Made by a program: the position numbers and the translations under genes. A DNA stretch of 64,000 nucleotides from Actinomadura rubteroloni (GTDB taxonomy: Bacteria; Actinomycetota; Actinomycetes; Streptosporangiales; Streptosporangiaceae): NCBI RefSeq assembly GCF_002911665.1, contig NZ_MTBP01000003.1, forward strand, positions 558,001-622,000, given 5' to 3'. The notes under the pieces were generated by a model. It saw only the letters and a program-made list of their open reading frames with translations, had not been told where the DNA came from and searched no databases. This document shows positions 43,760-52,926 of the stretch, in pieces (the stretch's first letter is position 1; each line of letters starts with the position of its first letter).

Positions 43760-44587
43760 ATGCGCCTCCATCATCTGAACTGCGGGACGATGCGGCCGTT
43801 CGGCGGGCGGCTGGTCGACGGGACCGGCCCGGTGCTCGCGTCCGCGCGGGACGTCTGCCACTGCCTGCTGATCGAGGCCGACGACGGCCTGGTCCTGGTC
43901 GACACCGGGCTCGGGCTCGGGGACGTCGGCGATCCCGGACGGCTGAGCGGCGTCTTCCGGCGGCTCGTCCGGCCCGTGCTGGACGAGACCGAGACGGCCG
44001 CGCGGCAGGTGGTGCGGCTCGGGTACGCGGTCGAGGACGTCCGGCACATCGTCCTCACCCATCTCGACCTCGACCACGCGGGCGGGCTGGCCGACTTCCC
44101 GCACGCGAGAGTGCACGTCCACGCGACGGAGCTGGAGGCCGCGCTGCGTCCGGTCACCGCCCAGGAGCGTTTCCGGTACCACGCCGGGCAGTGGGCGCAC
44201 GGCCCCGACTGGGTCCCGCATTCGGCCACAGGGGAGACCTGGTCGGGGTTCACGGCCGTGCGGGACCTGCCGGGGCTGCCGTCGTCGATCCTTCTCGTCC
44301 CGCTGACCGGGCACACGCGCGGGCACGCCGGGGTCGCGATCGACACCGGGGCCGGGTGGCTCCTGCACGCCGGCGACGCCTACTTCCACCACGGGCAGAT
44401 GGCGCGTGAGCCGTCCTGCCCGCCGGGGACCCGGGCCTTCCAGGCGCTGTTGCAGGCCGATCGGGCGTCGCGTCTCCACAATCTGCAACGGCTCAACGAA
44501 CTCGCGCGCACCGGGGATGTGCAGATCTTCTCGGCGCACGACGCCGTCGAGTTCGACCGCGCGGCAGGGCGCTCGTCCGCGCCGTAG
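43760..44587 (+). CDS. Metallo-beta-lactamase-fold hydrolase, lactonase-like
   Basis: 275 residues. The metal motif is THLDLDHAGG (HxDxDH instead of HxHxDH), with further ligands in LTGHTRGHAG and LHAGDAYFHH. The layout resembles AHL-lactonase-type and related MBL proteins. It is convergent with the amidohydrolase gene 41 bases on. Substrate unknown. Confidence 0.85.
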   Translation: MRLHHLNCGTMRPFGGRLVDGTGPVLASARDVCHCLLIEADDGLVLVDTGLGLGDVGDPGRLSGVFRRLVRPVLDETETAARQVVRLGYAVEDVRHIVLTHLDLDHAGGLADFPHARVHVHATELEAALRPVTAQERFRYHAGQWAHGPDWVPHSATGETWSGFTAVRDLPGLPSSILLVPLTGHTRGHAGVAIDTGAGWLLHAGDAYFHHGQMAREPSCPPGTRAFQALLQADRASRLHNLQRLNELARTGDVQIFSAHDAVEFDRAAGRSSAP

Positions 44588-44628
44588 TCGGGCCGCCTTG
44601 TTCCGCGTGGTCGAGGGGATCGCCCGGT

Positions 44629-45729
44629 TCAGCGGACGTCGTCCAACCGGTAGGTGCGGCGGGCGACGTCGCGCGTCAGGGCGTCGAGGGACGCGTCCTC
44701 GCCGAGGACCTCCAGTACGACGCCGAGCGTGGCCGGAAGCGTCAGCCCCGGCTTGTCGACGGGGAAATTGGAGGCCCACATCGTCCGCTCGGGGCCGAAG
44801 CAGTCGTGCAGGTGCCGGACGAGCGGCGCCACCGCGTCCACGAAGGCGGCGCGCGGCCCGTGGACGTCGTCCGGCGTGAGCGGCGCGGCCCGCTCGCCGC
44901 CCAGCAGCGGCATCCCGAGCCCCGAATGCTTGGCGACGACGTTGCGGTGCTCGGCGAGCGCGGCGACGTCGTCGCGCCAGGCGGCGAGCTGCTCGCGCCG
45001 CTGATGAGCGAAACGTCCGGTGTGCCGTCCGCGCGGGCCGAGGAACCCGACCGGCGTCGCGTAGTGGTCGAGCACGAACGTCGTCTCGGGATACCGCCGG
45101 ACGAGCCCGAGCGCGCCCGGCAACTGGTGCGCGTAGCACCACAGCTCGAAGCTCAGCCCCCGCTCGGCGAGCGCCGCGAACCCGTCCAGGAACGCCGGAT
45201 CGGTGTAGGCGGCCGGAACGTCGGCGAAGTCCCGGACGCCCCGGTCCGGGTGGTGCGCCGCGCTGAACCGCACCCCGCGCACCAGGCCGCTGACCGCGCG
45301 GTGGGCGTCGAGCACGGCGCCCACGTCGTCGCGGCGCGGATCGACATGGACGACGATCCCGCCGAGCCGGGGCGCTCCGTCGCGGCCGAACGGCAGCCCG
45401 GCCACCCAGCGCGTCTCCGCCACGGTCCCGAGATGCTCGCGCGCGGGCCAGGCCGCCTCGATGTGGACGACCGTACCGACGGGCAGCCCGCCGAGGTCCC
45501 GCGCGTACGTGCCGGGCAGATACGGCTTGAGGACGTGGTGCGGATCGCCGAGGAACTCCCGGTCGGCCCGCGGGACGACCCGCCGCAGCCCGCGCGGCAC
45601 CCGGGGAACACGGCGCAGCAGCCGCGCCCGCCCCGAGCCCGCCCGCGTCGTCGTCAGCGGATCCCACTGGTGGACATGCGGGTCGACGATCGAGGCGGGC
45701 AGGCGCTCCGCGAGCTGGTGGGAATTCAT
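44629..45729 (-). CDS. Amidohydrolase-family (lactonase-like) protein
   Basis: 366 residues of the amidohydrolase 2 type (2-pyrone-4,6-dicarboxylate hydrolase/sugar-lactonase group): N-terminal IVDPHVHQWDP, central VLDHYATP and C-terminal TMWASNFPVDK. Such enzymes often open lactones or hydrate ring compounds. It is the last gene of the minus-strand cyclitol operon, 139 bases after the cyclase gene; participation is inferred. Confidence 0.82.
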   Translation of the reverse strand: MNSHQLAERLPASIVDPHVHQWDPLTTTRAGSGRARLLRRVPRVPRGLRRVVPRADREFLGDPHHVLKPYLPGTYARDLGGLPVGTVVHIEAAWPAREHLGTVAETRWVAGLPFGRDGAPRLGGIVVHVDPRRDDVGAVLDAHRAVSGLVRGVRFSAAHHPDRGVRDFADVPAAYTDPAFLDGFAALAERGLSFELWCYAHQLPGALGLVRRYPETTFVLDHYATPVGFLGPRGRHTGRFAHQRREQLAAWRDDVAALAEHRNVVAKHSGLGMPLLGGERAAPLTPDDVHGPRAAFVDAVAPLVRHLHDCFGPERTMWASNFPVDKPGLTLPATLGVVLEVLGEDASLDALTRDVARRTYRLDDVR

Positions 45730-45782
45730 GGCCCTCGTCTCGCAGGCGATGCGACTACGGCAAGCAAGACTGCCAAACTTCC

Positions 45783-45816
45783 GGCGTTCCGACGACTCCG
45801 GCGCTCCGACGACTCC
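45783..45816. repeat. 17-bp tandem repeat, two copies
   Basis: GGCG(T/C)TCCGACGACTCC occurs twice head to tail (45783-45799, 45800-45816), differing at one base. It lies in the leader of the amidohydrolase gene. Role unknown. Confidence 0.7.
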
Positions 45817-45868
45817 GGCGCGCCCGCGGCGGTCGGCCGCGCTCGTGCGACGGGAGCGGGCCGCGGCG

Positions 45869-47038
45869 TCAGGGGAAGGGGAGCGGGGGAGTGGGGGCCA
45901 GGGTGCGCTGGACGGCCGCGGCGGTCTCCAGTTCGGTCTGCGTGATGTCGTTGACGAAGGTGACGCCGCCGATTCCGACCGGGAGCGGGACGCGTTGCCT
46001 GCCGTCGCGGTGCCGGACGGTGTCCTGGAGGGCGCCCGCCAGGACGTCCGGTTCCAGGAGGGGATGCCAGGTCGGGAGCTCCAGCGCCGTCATCACGGCG
46101 AAGACCCGGTCGCGCTGGTGCTCGGTCAGCAGGCCGCGGTGGTGGGCGACCACGGTCGTCAGGGCCATGTCCACGCAGACGGCCTCGCCGTGCAGCAGGG
46201 ACGGAAGTGCCCGCATCTCGATCGTGGGGCTGAACGTGTGTCCGTAGTCGACACTGCGTTCCAGTTCGGTCTCCCACAGATTCGGTTCCAGCTCCTCCAG
46301 CATTCCCGCGGTGGCGGCGTGGAGCACCGCGACGGCGGCCTGGTCGCCGACGGGTGTGACGCCCTGGAACTTCTCGTCCAGCAGGCGGGGGCCGTGGCGT
46401 TCCAGCAGGTCGAACAGCCGGACGTCCTTGATCAGCCCGAGCTTCAGGATCTCGGCGATGCCGTTGCTGACGTGGCGGCGGGCGAGCGTCGCGAGGAAGA
46501 ACCGGTCGAGCAGCGTCAGCGCGGCGGGCGCGTAGGTGCCGAGCCGGTTCTTGTGGCCGTTGAAGTTCACCCCGGTCTTCACGCCGACGCCCGCGTCCAC
46601 GAGCCCGACGAGCGTGGTCGGGACGCGGACGAACGGCGTCCCGCGCCGGTACAGGCTCGCGACCAGGCCCACGATGTCGGTCAGCACGCCGCCGCCGACG
46701 ACGATCACCGGTTCGCGGCGGCGCGCCAGGCCGAACGCGTCCAGTGCCTCCACGATGCGCGCGGCGGTGCCGAAGTCCTTCGCCGACTCGTCCGCCCGGA
46801 CGGTCATGATCGTGGACTCGACGTCGTGATGGTCGAAGTAGGCGCGGATCCCGGCGCCGTGCAGCAGGTCGACGGCGTGGTCGACGACGACGAAGCGGCG
46901 CCGGCCCGATCCGATCTCCAGCACGTCGGCGCGGTCGGGCCGGAAGACGTGGTCGCGGAACCGCACCTCGTAGCTGACGAGCTGCTGCGCGCGGACGCGC
47001 CACGACCCCGGACGTTCCGCGTTGGACGGTGCGTTCAC
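45869..47038 (-). CDS. Sugar phosphate cyclase, 2-epi-5-epi-valiolone synthase type
   Basis: A 389-residue dehydroquinate-synthase-fold enzyme. It has GGGVLTDIVGLVASLYRRGT at about 115-134, VDAGVGVKTGVNFNGHKNR at 147-165, and metal ligands Glu196 (GIAEILK), His267 (DYGHTFS) and His283 (LLHGEAV). The long VNFNGHKNRLG region and lack of other aromatic-pathway genes fit EEVS, which cyclises sedoheptulose 7-phosphate to a C7 cyclitol. Related enzymes (EVS, DDGS) cannot be excluded by eye. It starts 27 bases after the HAD gene. Confidence 0.85.
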   Translation of the reverse strand: MNAPSNAERPGSWRVRAQQLVSYEVRFRDHVFRPDRADVLEIGSGRRRFVVVDHAVDLLHGAGIRAYFDHHDVESTIMTVRADESAKDFGTAARIVEALDAFGLARRREPVIVVGGGVLTDIVGLVASLYRRGTPFVRVPTTLVGLVDAGVGVKTGVNFNGHKNRLGTYAPAALTLLDRFFLATLARRHVSNGIAEILKLGLIKDVRLFDLLERHGPRLLDEKFQGVTPVGDQAAVAVLHAATAGMLEELEPNLWETELERSVDYGHTFSPTIEMRALPSLLHGEAVCVDMALTTVVAHHRGLLTEHQRDRVFAVMTALELPTWHPLLEPDVLAGALQDTVRHRDGRQRVPLPVGIGGVTFVNDITQTELETAAAVQRTLAPTPPLPFP

Positions 47039-47065
47039 AGCGGCAACCCTTCGGCTCGCTGGCGG

Positions 47066-47734
47066 TCAGGACGGGGTGAGCCGCACGCGCAGCCGTCCGG
47101 CCGGGCCGTCGGCGGTGACGCGGACGTCCCGCAGGTCCCGGACGCGCTCGGCCCGCACGCCGTCCGGCACCGGGCCGGGGCCGACCAGCACGGTCGCGGC
47201 CCCGGCGGCGTGCGCGGCCAGCAGCCCGGCCGGGGAGTCCTCGAACGCCAGCGCGGACGCGGGCGCGACGCCGAGCCGTCCGGCGGCCGCGAGGAACCCC
47301 TCCGGGCTGGGCTTTCCTGCGGCGACGTCGTCGGCGGTGACGACGACGGGCGGCAGCGGGAGCCCGGCCGCGCGCATCCGGGCGGCGGCGAGCGCGCGGT
47401 CGGCGGACGTCACGAGCGCCCAGCGGTCCGGCGGCAGCGCGGCGAGGAGTTCGGGCGCGCCGGGGACGGGGACGATCCCGTCGGTCTCGCGCACCTCGGC
47501 GGCGGTGACGCGCGCGGTCTCGGCCGCGACGTCGGCGCCCGGCGGCGCGAACTCCGCGACGGTCTCGGCGGTGCGGCGGCCGTGCGACACCGCGAGGATC
47601 GCCGCCGCGTCCAGCCCGTGGCGGCGGGCGAAGTCGCGCCAGGTGCGCTCCACGACGGCGGTCGAGTCCAGCAGCGTGCCGTCCATGTCGAGCAGGAGGG
47701 CCGTCGCGGCGACGACGGCGGGGGTTCGTCTCAT
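47066..47734 (-). CDS. HAD-family phosphatase (beta-PGM-like)
   Basis: 222 residues. Motif I DMDGTLLDST, motif II VTSADR, motif III Lys in GKPSPEGF and motif IV FEDSPAG make a complete subfamily I HAD enzyme. It starts in an ATGA overlap with the preceding gene and lies just before the cyclase gene. It could remove a phosphate from a cyclitol phosphate; that is an inference from context. Confidence 0.87.
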   Translation of the reverse strand: MRRTPAVVAATALLLDMDGTLLDSTAVVERTWRDFARRHGLDAAAILAVSHGRRTAETVAEFAPPGADVAAETARVTAAEVRETDGIVPVPGAPELLAALPPDRWALVTSADRALAAARMRAAGLPLPPVVVTADDVAAGKPSPEGFLAAAGRLGVAPASALAFEDSPAGLLAAHAAGAATVLVGPGPVPDGVRAERVRDLRDVRVTADGPAGRLRVRLTPS

Positions 47735-48519
47735 CGTGGTGTCCCTGAAAACGTCGGGGCGTGCCGCCGTGCCCAGGCGAGGTCCGCCGCGAGCCGCGCG
47801 GAGTCGCCGTCGCGGTAGTCGTTCTCCAGCACGAGCGCGCGCACCGGGACGCGGCGCAGCGCGCCGAGGGTCGCGTCCAGCCCGGCCGTGCCGGTGCCGA
47901 GCGGGGGCGTCGCGCCGGTGCCGGGCGGCCCGTCCTTGAGGTGGACCTGGTCGGCGAGCAGGTCCCCGCAGCATGCCACGAGGCAGTCCGGACGCAGCCC
48001 CGCCTCGACCGGGTTGTAGCAGTCCAGCACGAGCCGGAACGCCGGCGACGCGACCCGCGCGGCCAGTTCCCGGGCCTGTGCGCACGGCAGGACGTTCTCG
48101 CTCCCCAGCAGCAGGCCGCGCGCGACGGCCTCCGCCGAGGCCCAGCGAAGCGTCGCGGCGGTGGCGGCGAACGCGTCCGGGCCGTCGATCGCGCTGCGCC
48201 GGAAGCTCGGCGCGAACGCCAGCGGCACGCCGAGCGCGACGGCCGTGTCGAGCAGCCGCACCAGCACGGGCCGCGCGGCGGCGGACGTGAGGCCGACGTC
48301 GTTCAGGTGGTTGCCCGCCATGGCCAGCAGCCGCACGCCCGTCGCGTCCGCCGCCGCGCGCACCGCGTCCGTCCGGCCGGGCGCGTCGAGCCACGGGCCG
48401 CGTCCCGGGCCGCCGAGGTCGAGTTGCAGGCCGTCGGCCCCGGCGCCGGCCGCCGCGCGCACCGCCGCCGCGCCGGACGCGGGCAGCCGCCACTCCGCCA
48501 GCCCGACCGCACAGGTCAC
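47731..48519 (-). CDS. Sugar phosphate isomerase/epimerase (xylose-isomerase-like TIM barrel)
   Basis: 262 residues. Metal-ligand positions are visible in LLGSENVLP, LVLDCYNPVEAG, DQVHLKDG and LVLENDYRDG. This fold includes inosose isomerases and dehydratases and sugar epimerases. In a cyclitol operon without a VOC-type epimerase it could take the C2 epimerisation step. The GTG start overlaps the SDR stop (GTGA). Confidence 0.82.
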   Translation of the reverse strand: MTCAVGLAEWRLPASGAAAVRAAAGAGADGLQLDLGGPGRGPWLDAPGRTDAVRAAADATGVRLLAMAGNHLNDVGLTSAAARPVLVRLLDTAVALGVPLAFAPSFRRSAIDGPDAFAATAATLRWASAEAVARGLLLGSENVLPCAQARELAARVASPAFRLVLDCYNPVEAGLRPDCLVACCGDLLADQVHLKDGPPGTGATPPLGTGTAGLDATLGALRRVPVRALVLENDYRDGDSARLAADLAWARRHAPTFSGTPR

Positions 48520-49250
48520 CGGACCGGCCCGCTCTGTGAGGCCGGCGCGCGGTCGCGGACCGGCCACCAGGTTCCGTCGCCGTCCACGACGAGGCTGTCG
48601 CCGTGGTGCCCGGCGGTCGTGGCCAGGCGCACCGCCAGCGGGGCGAACGCGGACGGCCGCATGTACGAGCCGTAGTCGAAGCCGGGCGGCCTGCGGCGGC
48701 GGATGCCCGGCGTGTCGACCATCCCGGCCGGGAGGATCTGGACGATCCGGACGTCCGCCGGGTCCTCCTCCTGCGCCACCGCGTCCAGCAGCGCCCGGGC
48801 CGCCGCCTTGGTCGCCGCGTACCCGGACCGTCCGGGGCCGGGGTTGAACGCCACTTCCGACGACACGCCGACGAACAGCCCCGGCCGCGCTGCGCGCAGC
48901 GCCGGGAGCGTCGCCGCGAGCGTCCGCCACAGCCCGGTCACGTTCACGTCGAGCTGGCCGAGCCACTCGTCCTCGGGCACCGCGCCGAACGGGGCGCGGC
49001 CGGCGCCGTACCGGACGGCCGCGAAGCACACCGCGTCCAGCGGCCCGGCGCCGAGCGCGGCCAACCGGTCGGCGGCGTCCGGGCCGCCGAGGTCGAGGCG
49101 CTCCCACCGCAGCGGCGCGGCGCGGGCGGGTTCGCGGCGGCTGCACACGACGACGTCGGCCCCGGCGGCGGCCCAGGCGTCGGCGACGCCCCGGCCGATG
49201 CCCGTGGAGCCGCCGACGACCAGCATCCGGCGGCCGGTCAGGTCGGTCAT
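48516..49250 (-). CDS. Short-chain dehydrogenase/reductase
   Basis: 244 residues: NAD(P)-binding VVGGSTGIGRG, catalytic Ser in VGVSSEVAF and Tyr/Lys in YAATKAA. The usual NNAG segment is replaced by CFAAVRYG. Likely oxidises or reduces a ring hydroxyl of the cyclitol. The start overlaps the stop of the dehydrogenase 3' fragment (ATGA), so the natural operon continued upstream before the element inserted. Confidence 0.88.
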   Translation of the reverse strand: MTDLTGRRMLVVGGSTGIGRGVADAWAAAGADVVVCSRREPARAAPLRWERLDLGGPDAADRLAALGAGPLDAVCFAAVRYGAGRAPFGAVPEDEWLGQLDVNVTGLWRTLAATLPALRAARPGLFVGVSSEVAFNPGPGRSGYAATKAAARALLDAVAQEEDPADVRIVQILPAGMVDTPGIRRRRPPGFDYGSYMRPSAFAPLAVRLATTAGHHGDSLVVDGDGTWWPVRDRAPASQSGPVR

Positions 49251-49695
49251 GGGTCTCCCTCCGTCGCGGCGATCCGGACCGACAGCTTGACCAGGCGGCG
49301 GCCGTCGACCGTGCGGTCGCGCGTGCGCGCGAGCCGCCGCATCAGCCGCGCGGCGCCGTCCATGCCGGTCCGGTGCGTGATCAGGTCGCGGTAGCGGGCG
49401 GGGTCGTGGGCCAGCTCGGCGGCGGCGGCGCGCAACTGGCGGCCGGACACGCCGCGATGGCCGAACAGCCGCCCCCGCGCGGTCGCCGTGACGCGGGCCG
49501 GGGACGGCAGCCCGCCGCAGTTCGCCGCCCGCGCCGCCGCGAGGTCCACGCCCGGCAGCAGCGGTGTGGCCGCGCCGGGCGGCAGGCCGCCGACCAGGTC
49601 CACGACGACGTCCGGCCCGGCCGCCGCGAGCACGGCCTCCAGGGCGGCGACGGTCGCGTCCCGGGGCGTGGCGATCAGCGCCGCGACCGGCCCGG
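49247..49695 (-). pseudogene. 3' part of zinc-dependent dehydrogenase split by element
   Basis: About 149 codons of the C-terminal half of a medium-chain dehydrogenase: from the middle of the cofactor domain (GPVAALIATPRDATVAAL, DVVVDLVGGLPPGAA) through the substrate-domain end (ARYRDLITHRTG, RLVKLSVRI). Its 5' part is at 60174-60826. With the 10,488 bp between removed, both halves join in frame at GPVA into about 366 residues, the normal size of the family. Alone it has no start or ribosome site. Confidence 0.88.
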
Positions 49696-49709
49696 TAGCG
49701 CGGCTACCG
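49686..49709. other. Left attachment site of the element
   Basis: The shared core ACCGGCCCGG is followed by the perfect inverted pair CGGTAGC (49693-49699) and GCTACCG (49703-49709). GCTACCG also borders the right core, so these 7-mers are probably integrase core-binding half-sites. Confidence 0.7.
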
Positions 49710-49914
49710 TGGGAACCCCCGGATGACCTGGGGGAACAACAGAAGATGAGTGCCGAGAGAGCCATCACGGGAGCCATGATCAAGGTTCGCGGAACGCCTG
49801 AAGTCGAAAGGCCGTTCTAACTCTCGATTGGCTCTCAACAGCGGAAGGGCCGGACGCTGCAACGTCCGACCCCTCCTGACACACACCGCGTCGTGGAAGG
49901 ACTGGTGGCGTCTG

Positions 49915-51072
49915 ATGAGTACTCTACTCGTGAACGGCTACAAGGCCAGCATCTACCCGGAGGGCAAGGGCTTCACCGGCGTTCTTGATCTGGGGTGGAA
50001 GGCTGACGGCAAGCGGAACCGGCCCAAGCGCAAGGGACCGACTAAGGCCGTTGTGAAGGACAAGCTTGCGAAGCTTGCCAAGGACCTTGATGACAAGGTC
50101 ACCACCGACCGATCGGTTACCGTGCTCCGGGTCGCCACCGAATACGTAGACGAACTGGAGCGCGCCGGAAAGGCGCCCCGGACGATTAGCACCTACCGGA
50201 GTTTCGTCAAGAATCACGTATCGAAAATCGGTGCGATCAAAATCAAAGACTTTGAGCCACTTCATGTGTCCGTGTGGCTTGTGGAACTGGCCGCGAAGCT
50301 CTCTCCAGAAACACTGCGCAAGGTACACGCGCTGCTCACCAACGCGATTAATCGCGCCATCGTGTACCGATACGTCAATGAGAACGTGAGCCTTCCTGTC
50401 GCGCGTCCGCAGGGAAGAAAAGATGCGCTGCGCGAAAGCAAGTCTTTTAGCGTGGCTCAGACGGACTCGATCCTCAAGACGTGCCTGTCTCCACACCAGC
50501 GGTTCGGCGGGTATCTGGCGTTGGCGCTCACGTCCGGTCTTCGGATTGATGAGCTGAATGGCCTGACGTGGGAATGGCTGGATCTGGACTCCGATGAACC
50601 TACGGTTTATGTGGAGCGCGCCGCGCGAACCGATGGGAAGCTAAAGACGGAGAACAGCCGCCGGGGGCTGACGCTCGGCGGAGTTTCCGTGACCGCGCTC
50701 AAGGACTGGCGGGGGATCCAGCGCGCGGAATTCGCCGCGCGCGGCGAAATCGTGTCAAAGGAGACGCCGGTGTTCACGCGCCCCGATGGGAGCGCCTACA
50801 CCGCCATTACCGCGCGGCAAGAATTTCGCGCCTTGCTCGCTGTGGCCGGTATCGCCAACCCTGCCGAGTGGACGCTACGCGAGACGCGCACCACGTTCGT
50901 CTCGATAATGAGCCATCATGGCATTGCACGCGAAATCATCGCGGACATGTGCGGGCACACGCTCAAGACGCTTGAGCGCCATTACCGCAAGGTTCTCGCT
51001 CCTGTTCACCGGCAGTCGGCAAGCGTGATCGACGCTGTGTTTGGACAGGCTGCGCACGCCCTAGCGGCGTAG
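49915..51072 (+). CDS. int: Tyrosine recombinase (integrase) of the element
   Basis: 385 residues. N-terminal arm-binding and SAM-like domains (VATEYVDELERAGKAPRTIS) precede a catalytic domain with Arg in LTSGLRIDEL, a variant box RETRTTFVS (HxxR His replaced), CGHTLKT and nucleophile Tyr in ERHYRKV. GGTGG lies before the ATG at 49915, which gives a standard N-terminus (STLLVNGYKASIYPEG). It sits right beside the left attachment site and should drive insertion and, with the HTH protein, excision. Confidence 0.92.
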   Translation: MSTLLVNGYKASIYPEGKGFTGVLDLGWKADGKRNRPKRKGPTKAVVKDKLAKLAKDLDDKVTTDRSVTVLRVATEYVDELERAGKAPRTISTYRSFVKNHVSKIGAIKIKDFEPLHVSVWLVELAAKLSPETLRKVHALLTNAINRAIVYRYVNENVSLPVARPQGRKDALRESKSFSVAQTDSILKTCLSPHQRFGGYLALALTSGLRIDELNGLTWEWLDLDSDEPTVYVERAARTDGKLKTENSRRGLTLGGVSVTALKDWRGIQRAEFAARGEIVSKETPVFTRPDGSAYTAITARQEFRALLAVAGIANPAEWTLRETRTTFVSIMSHHGIAREIIADMCGHTLKTLERHYRKVLAPVHRQSASVIDAVFGQAAHALAA

Positions 51073-51080
51073 GCAGCGCA

Positions 51081-51117
51081 CAGAAACGCCCCTGACAGTT
51101 CGTCAGGGGCATTTCTG
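51081..51117. terminator. Hairpin terminator after integrase
   Basis: Arms CAGAAACGCCCCTGAC (51081-51096) and GTCAGGGGCATTTCTG (51102-51117) pair with one mismatch around a five-base loop. It separates the convergent int and excisionase genes. CAGAAACGCCCCT recurs at 57209-57221 in the element's other terminator. Confidence 0.85.
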
Positions 51118-51182
51118 CGTCCTTCCACGACGGCTTAGGGAGTCTCTTACGCGGGCGCGCCGCGCGAGGCTCTGAGAGAGCG

Positions 51183-51434
51183 TTAGGCGCTATCGCTGTC
51201 TGCGGCGTCTTCCCGGCGCTTGAGGTAGGCGCGCAACTGGCCGTGCGTTACGCGCCGTCCGCGCTCCCGGATACGGATGGAGCGAAGTTCACCCGTGCGC
51301 AGAAGTGCGAAAACCGTATCCCGCGAAACGCCGAGAAGTTCGGCGACCTCCAAGACCGTGTAGACGCGGAGTTCGTTCGTCGCATCGTCGGTGGGTTCGC
51401 CCGAAATACTGTCTGGGTCATGCCGGTCAGACAT
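51183..51434 (-). CDS. Excisionase-like helix-turn-helix protein
   Basis: 83 residues of MerR/excisionase type: LRVYTVLEVAELLGVSRDTV then LLRTGELRSIRI and GRRVTHGQLRAYLKRR. AAGGAGAG precedes the ATG at 51434. Its start overlaps the lipoprotein stop by eight bases, so it is last in the minus-strand transfer operon. Likely directs excision. Confidence 0.82.
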   Translation of the reverse strand: MSDRHDPDSISGEPTDDATNELRVYTVLEVAELLGVSRDTVFALLRTGELRSIRIRERGRRVTHGQLRAYLKRREDAADSDSA

Positions 51435-52164
51435 GGATTCTCTCCTTGATCGTCGCAAAGTATCGGTCGGCACGCTGCCGGGTTCTCTGTGGGCTTTCAT
51501 GGTGCGGACCGGACGAGACCTGCGCGAAACTCATGGTAAGCATGAACGGTCCGCGCGTGAGGACGTAAGAGACCTTTTCGCACTTGCCGCCATTCGTGCA
51601 TCCCAGGGATTCGACCCGCCGGAAATACCTCCAGCCGAACATAACGGTCCCATTTTGGCCGGCCGCGCCCTTGCAATTTCTGGAAATCCGGTCGAAATAT
51701 GCGGCGGCTTTCTCAGTGGTCTCGAACTCAAGTGCGGACTGATAGAGGGAACGGCGCAAGTCGCCGCCCATCCCCCGGATGTAGTCGTTCCAGCGCTGCC
51801 CGAAAACCCGAAGTTCCCCGGCGTGAACACCGGTAGGTGCGTCGTCGGTCCATCCGCAAAGCGCGTCAACTCGCGCGCTGTCGGTTTCGACTCGGTAGTG
51901 CGGCAAGTCGCGTCGGGATACGTCGGCACGGCTGAGCATGAGACGCAGGACGTCCGGCAGGCGTTGACCGCCTGCGGCGCATCCCGCGCCGGTGCCGACT
52001 GGCGCGCACGGCGCTGTGGTGCCCGTGGACGGCCGTGCGGACGTGGGGCCGGTCGGCAAGACGGGTGAGAACCTTCCGGACGGCTGGTGGCTCCCTCCGC
52101 AGGCGGACGCCGTCAGGACGACCGCCAGGGCGACCGCGACCCCTAGGCGTCTACGTGGGGACAT
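51427..52164 (-). CDS. Element-encoded lipoprotein
   Basis: 245 residues. Signal peptide with lipobox TASAC, a Pro/Thr/Ser-rich linker, then a globular domain with several Cys (SRNCKG, LGCTNGGKCEK) that may form disulfides. No family recognised with confidence; it resembles mycobacterial sensor/LpqN-like exported domains only in layout. Possible roles are surface exclusion or mating contact, inferred from its place in the transfer operon. Confidence 0.65.
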   Translation of the reverse strand: MSPRRRLGVAVALAVVLTASACGGSHQPSGRFSPVLPTGPTSARPSTGTTAPCAPVGTGAGCAAGGQRLPDVLRLMLSRADVSRRDLPHYRVETDSARVDALCGWTDDAPTGVHAGELRVFGQRWNDYIRGMGGDLRRSLYQSALEFETTEKAAAYFDRISRNCKGAAGQNGTVMFGWRYFRRVESLGCTNGGKCEKVSYVLTRGPFMLTMSFAQVSSGPHHESPQRTRQRADRYFATIKERIHV

Positions 52165-52166
52165 GG

Positions 52167-52469
52167 CTACTCCTTTTCGTTGATGCGCTGAACTTCTGCG
52201 TGAATTGCGAATCCGATTGCCACCGCTTCGAGCGCGACTCGCACGGCCATGACGAAGACGACCCAACCGAGCGGCAGAAGCGTGACGAATGCCGCAGTTG
52301 CGACCGGTCCGAGCCACGAGCGAAAAGCGATGACGACGGCGAGAAGAATGCTCACCCACAGTCCCGCCGTAATGCGCGTCACGCGGTACAGGACTGAGAC
52401 GATTGTGGGAGTCACGAAACGCTGGAACTGCGTTTCCGTAAGTGCGGCGGACAGGGAGTTACTTTTCAT
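52167..52469 (-). CDS. DUF4282-like membrane protein
   Basis: 100 residues. FQRFVTPTIVSVLYRVT begins the DUF4282 pattern, followed by two transmembrane helices and a basic/acidic C-terminus (HAEVQRINEKE). It overlaps the next upstream gene by 11 bases. Confidence 0.75.
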   Translation of the reverse strand: MKSNSLSAALTETQFQRFVTPTIVSVLYRVTRITAGLWVSILLAVVIAFRSWLGPVATAAFVTLLPLGWVVFVMAVRVALEAVAIGFAIHAEVQRINEKE

Positions 52470-52926
52470 CGGACACCTTCCATTTCTGTGCTTGCCGGAG
52501 TGCGGCGAGTATGTGACCGGTAGCGGCGAAGGACACCATCCCGATCCAGAGCCATTCGGGAATCGTCGTTGTCCCGAGGAAGACGACAGCAGGGAACGTG
52601 CTCAACGGCAGGATGAACAAGATCGTTGATAGGTAGCGGTGGAAGGTGGGTCCGCGCAGCCACTCGAAAATCGGAGAGAGTAGCCACATGAATGCGCCGT
52701 AGTCCGGGTACTGCGCCGGACGCGCGAGCGCGAGGAAGATTTCTGTGACCGTTTGCGCCGCCCAAGCGGCAACCGTCGCCGATAGAACGGGCATGACCGG
52801 GCGGTGTGGCGTGGTGAATGAGTCCGTGAAGATCGGGAACTGAACGGCCATAAGTGCGGCGGCCGAATAGACTACGGCCAAAGCCGCAGACCAACCGGCG
52901 ACAATCGCGGCAGGAAACCGTCTCAT
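52459..52926 (-). CDS. Multipass membrane protein of transfer operon
   Basis: 155 residues with about four hydrophobic helices (AAIVAGWSAALAVVYSAAAL, VMPVLSATVAAWAAQTV, YLSTILFILPLSTFPAVVFL, LWIGMVSFAATGHI). Unrecognised family. It overlaps the stop of the replication-relaxation gene, so it is translated with it. Confidence 0.65.
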   Translation of the reverse strand: MRRFPAAIVAGWSAALAVVYSAAALMAVQFPIFTDSFTTPHRPVMPVLSATVAAWAAQTVTEIFLALARPAQYPDYGAFMWLLSPIFEWLRGPTFHRYLSTILFILPLSTFPAVVFLGTTTIPEWLWIGMVSFAATGHILAALRQAQKWKVSDEK

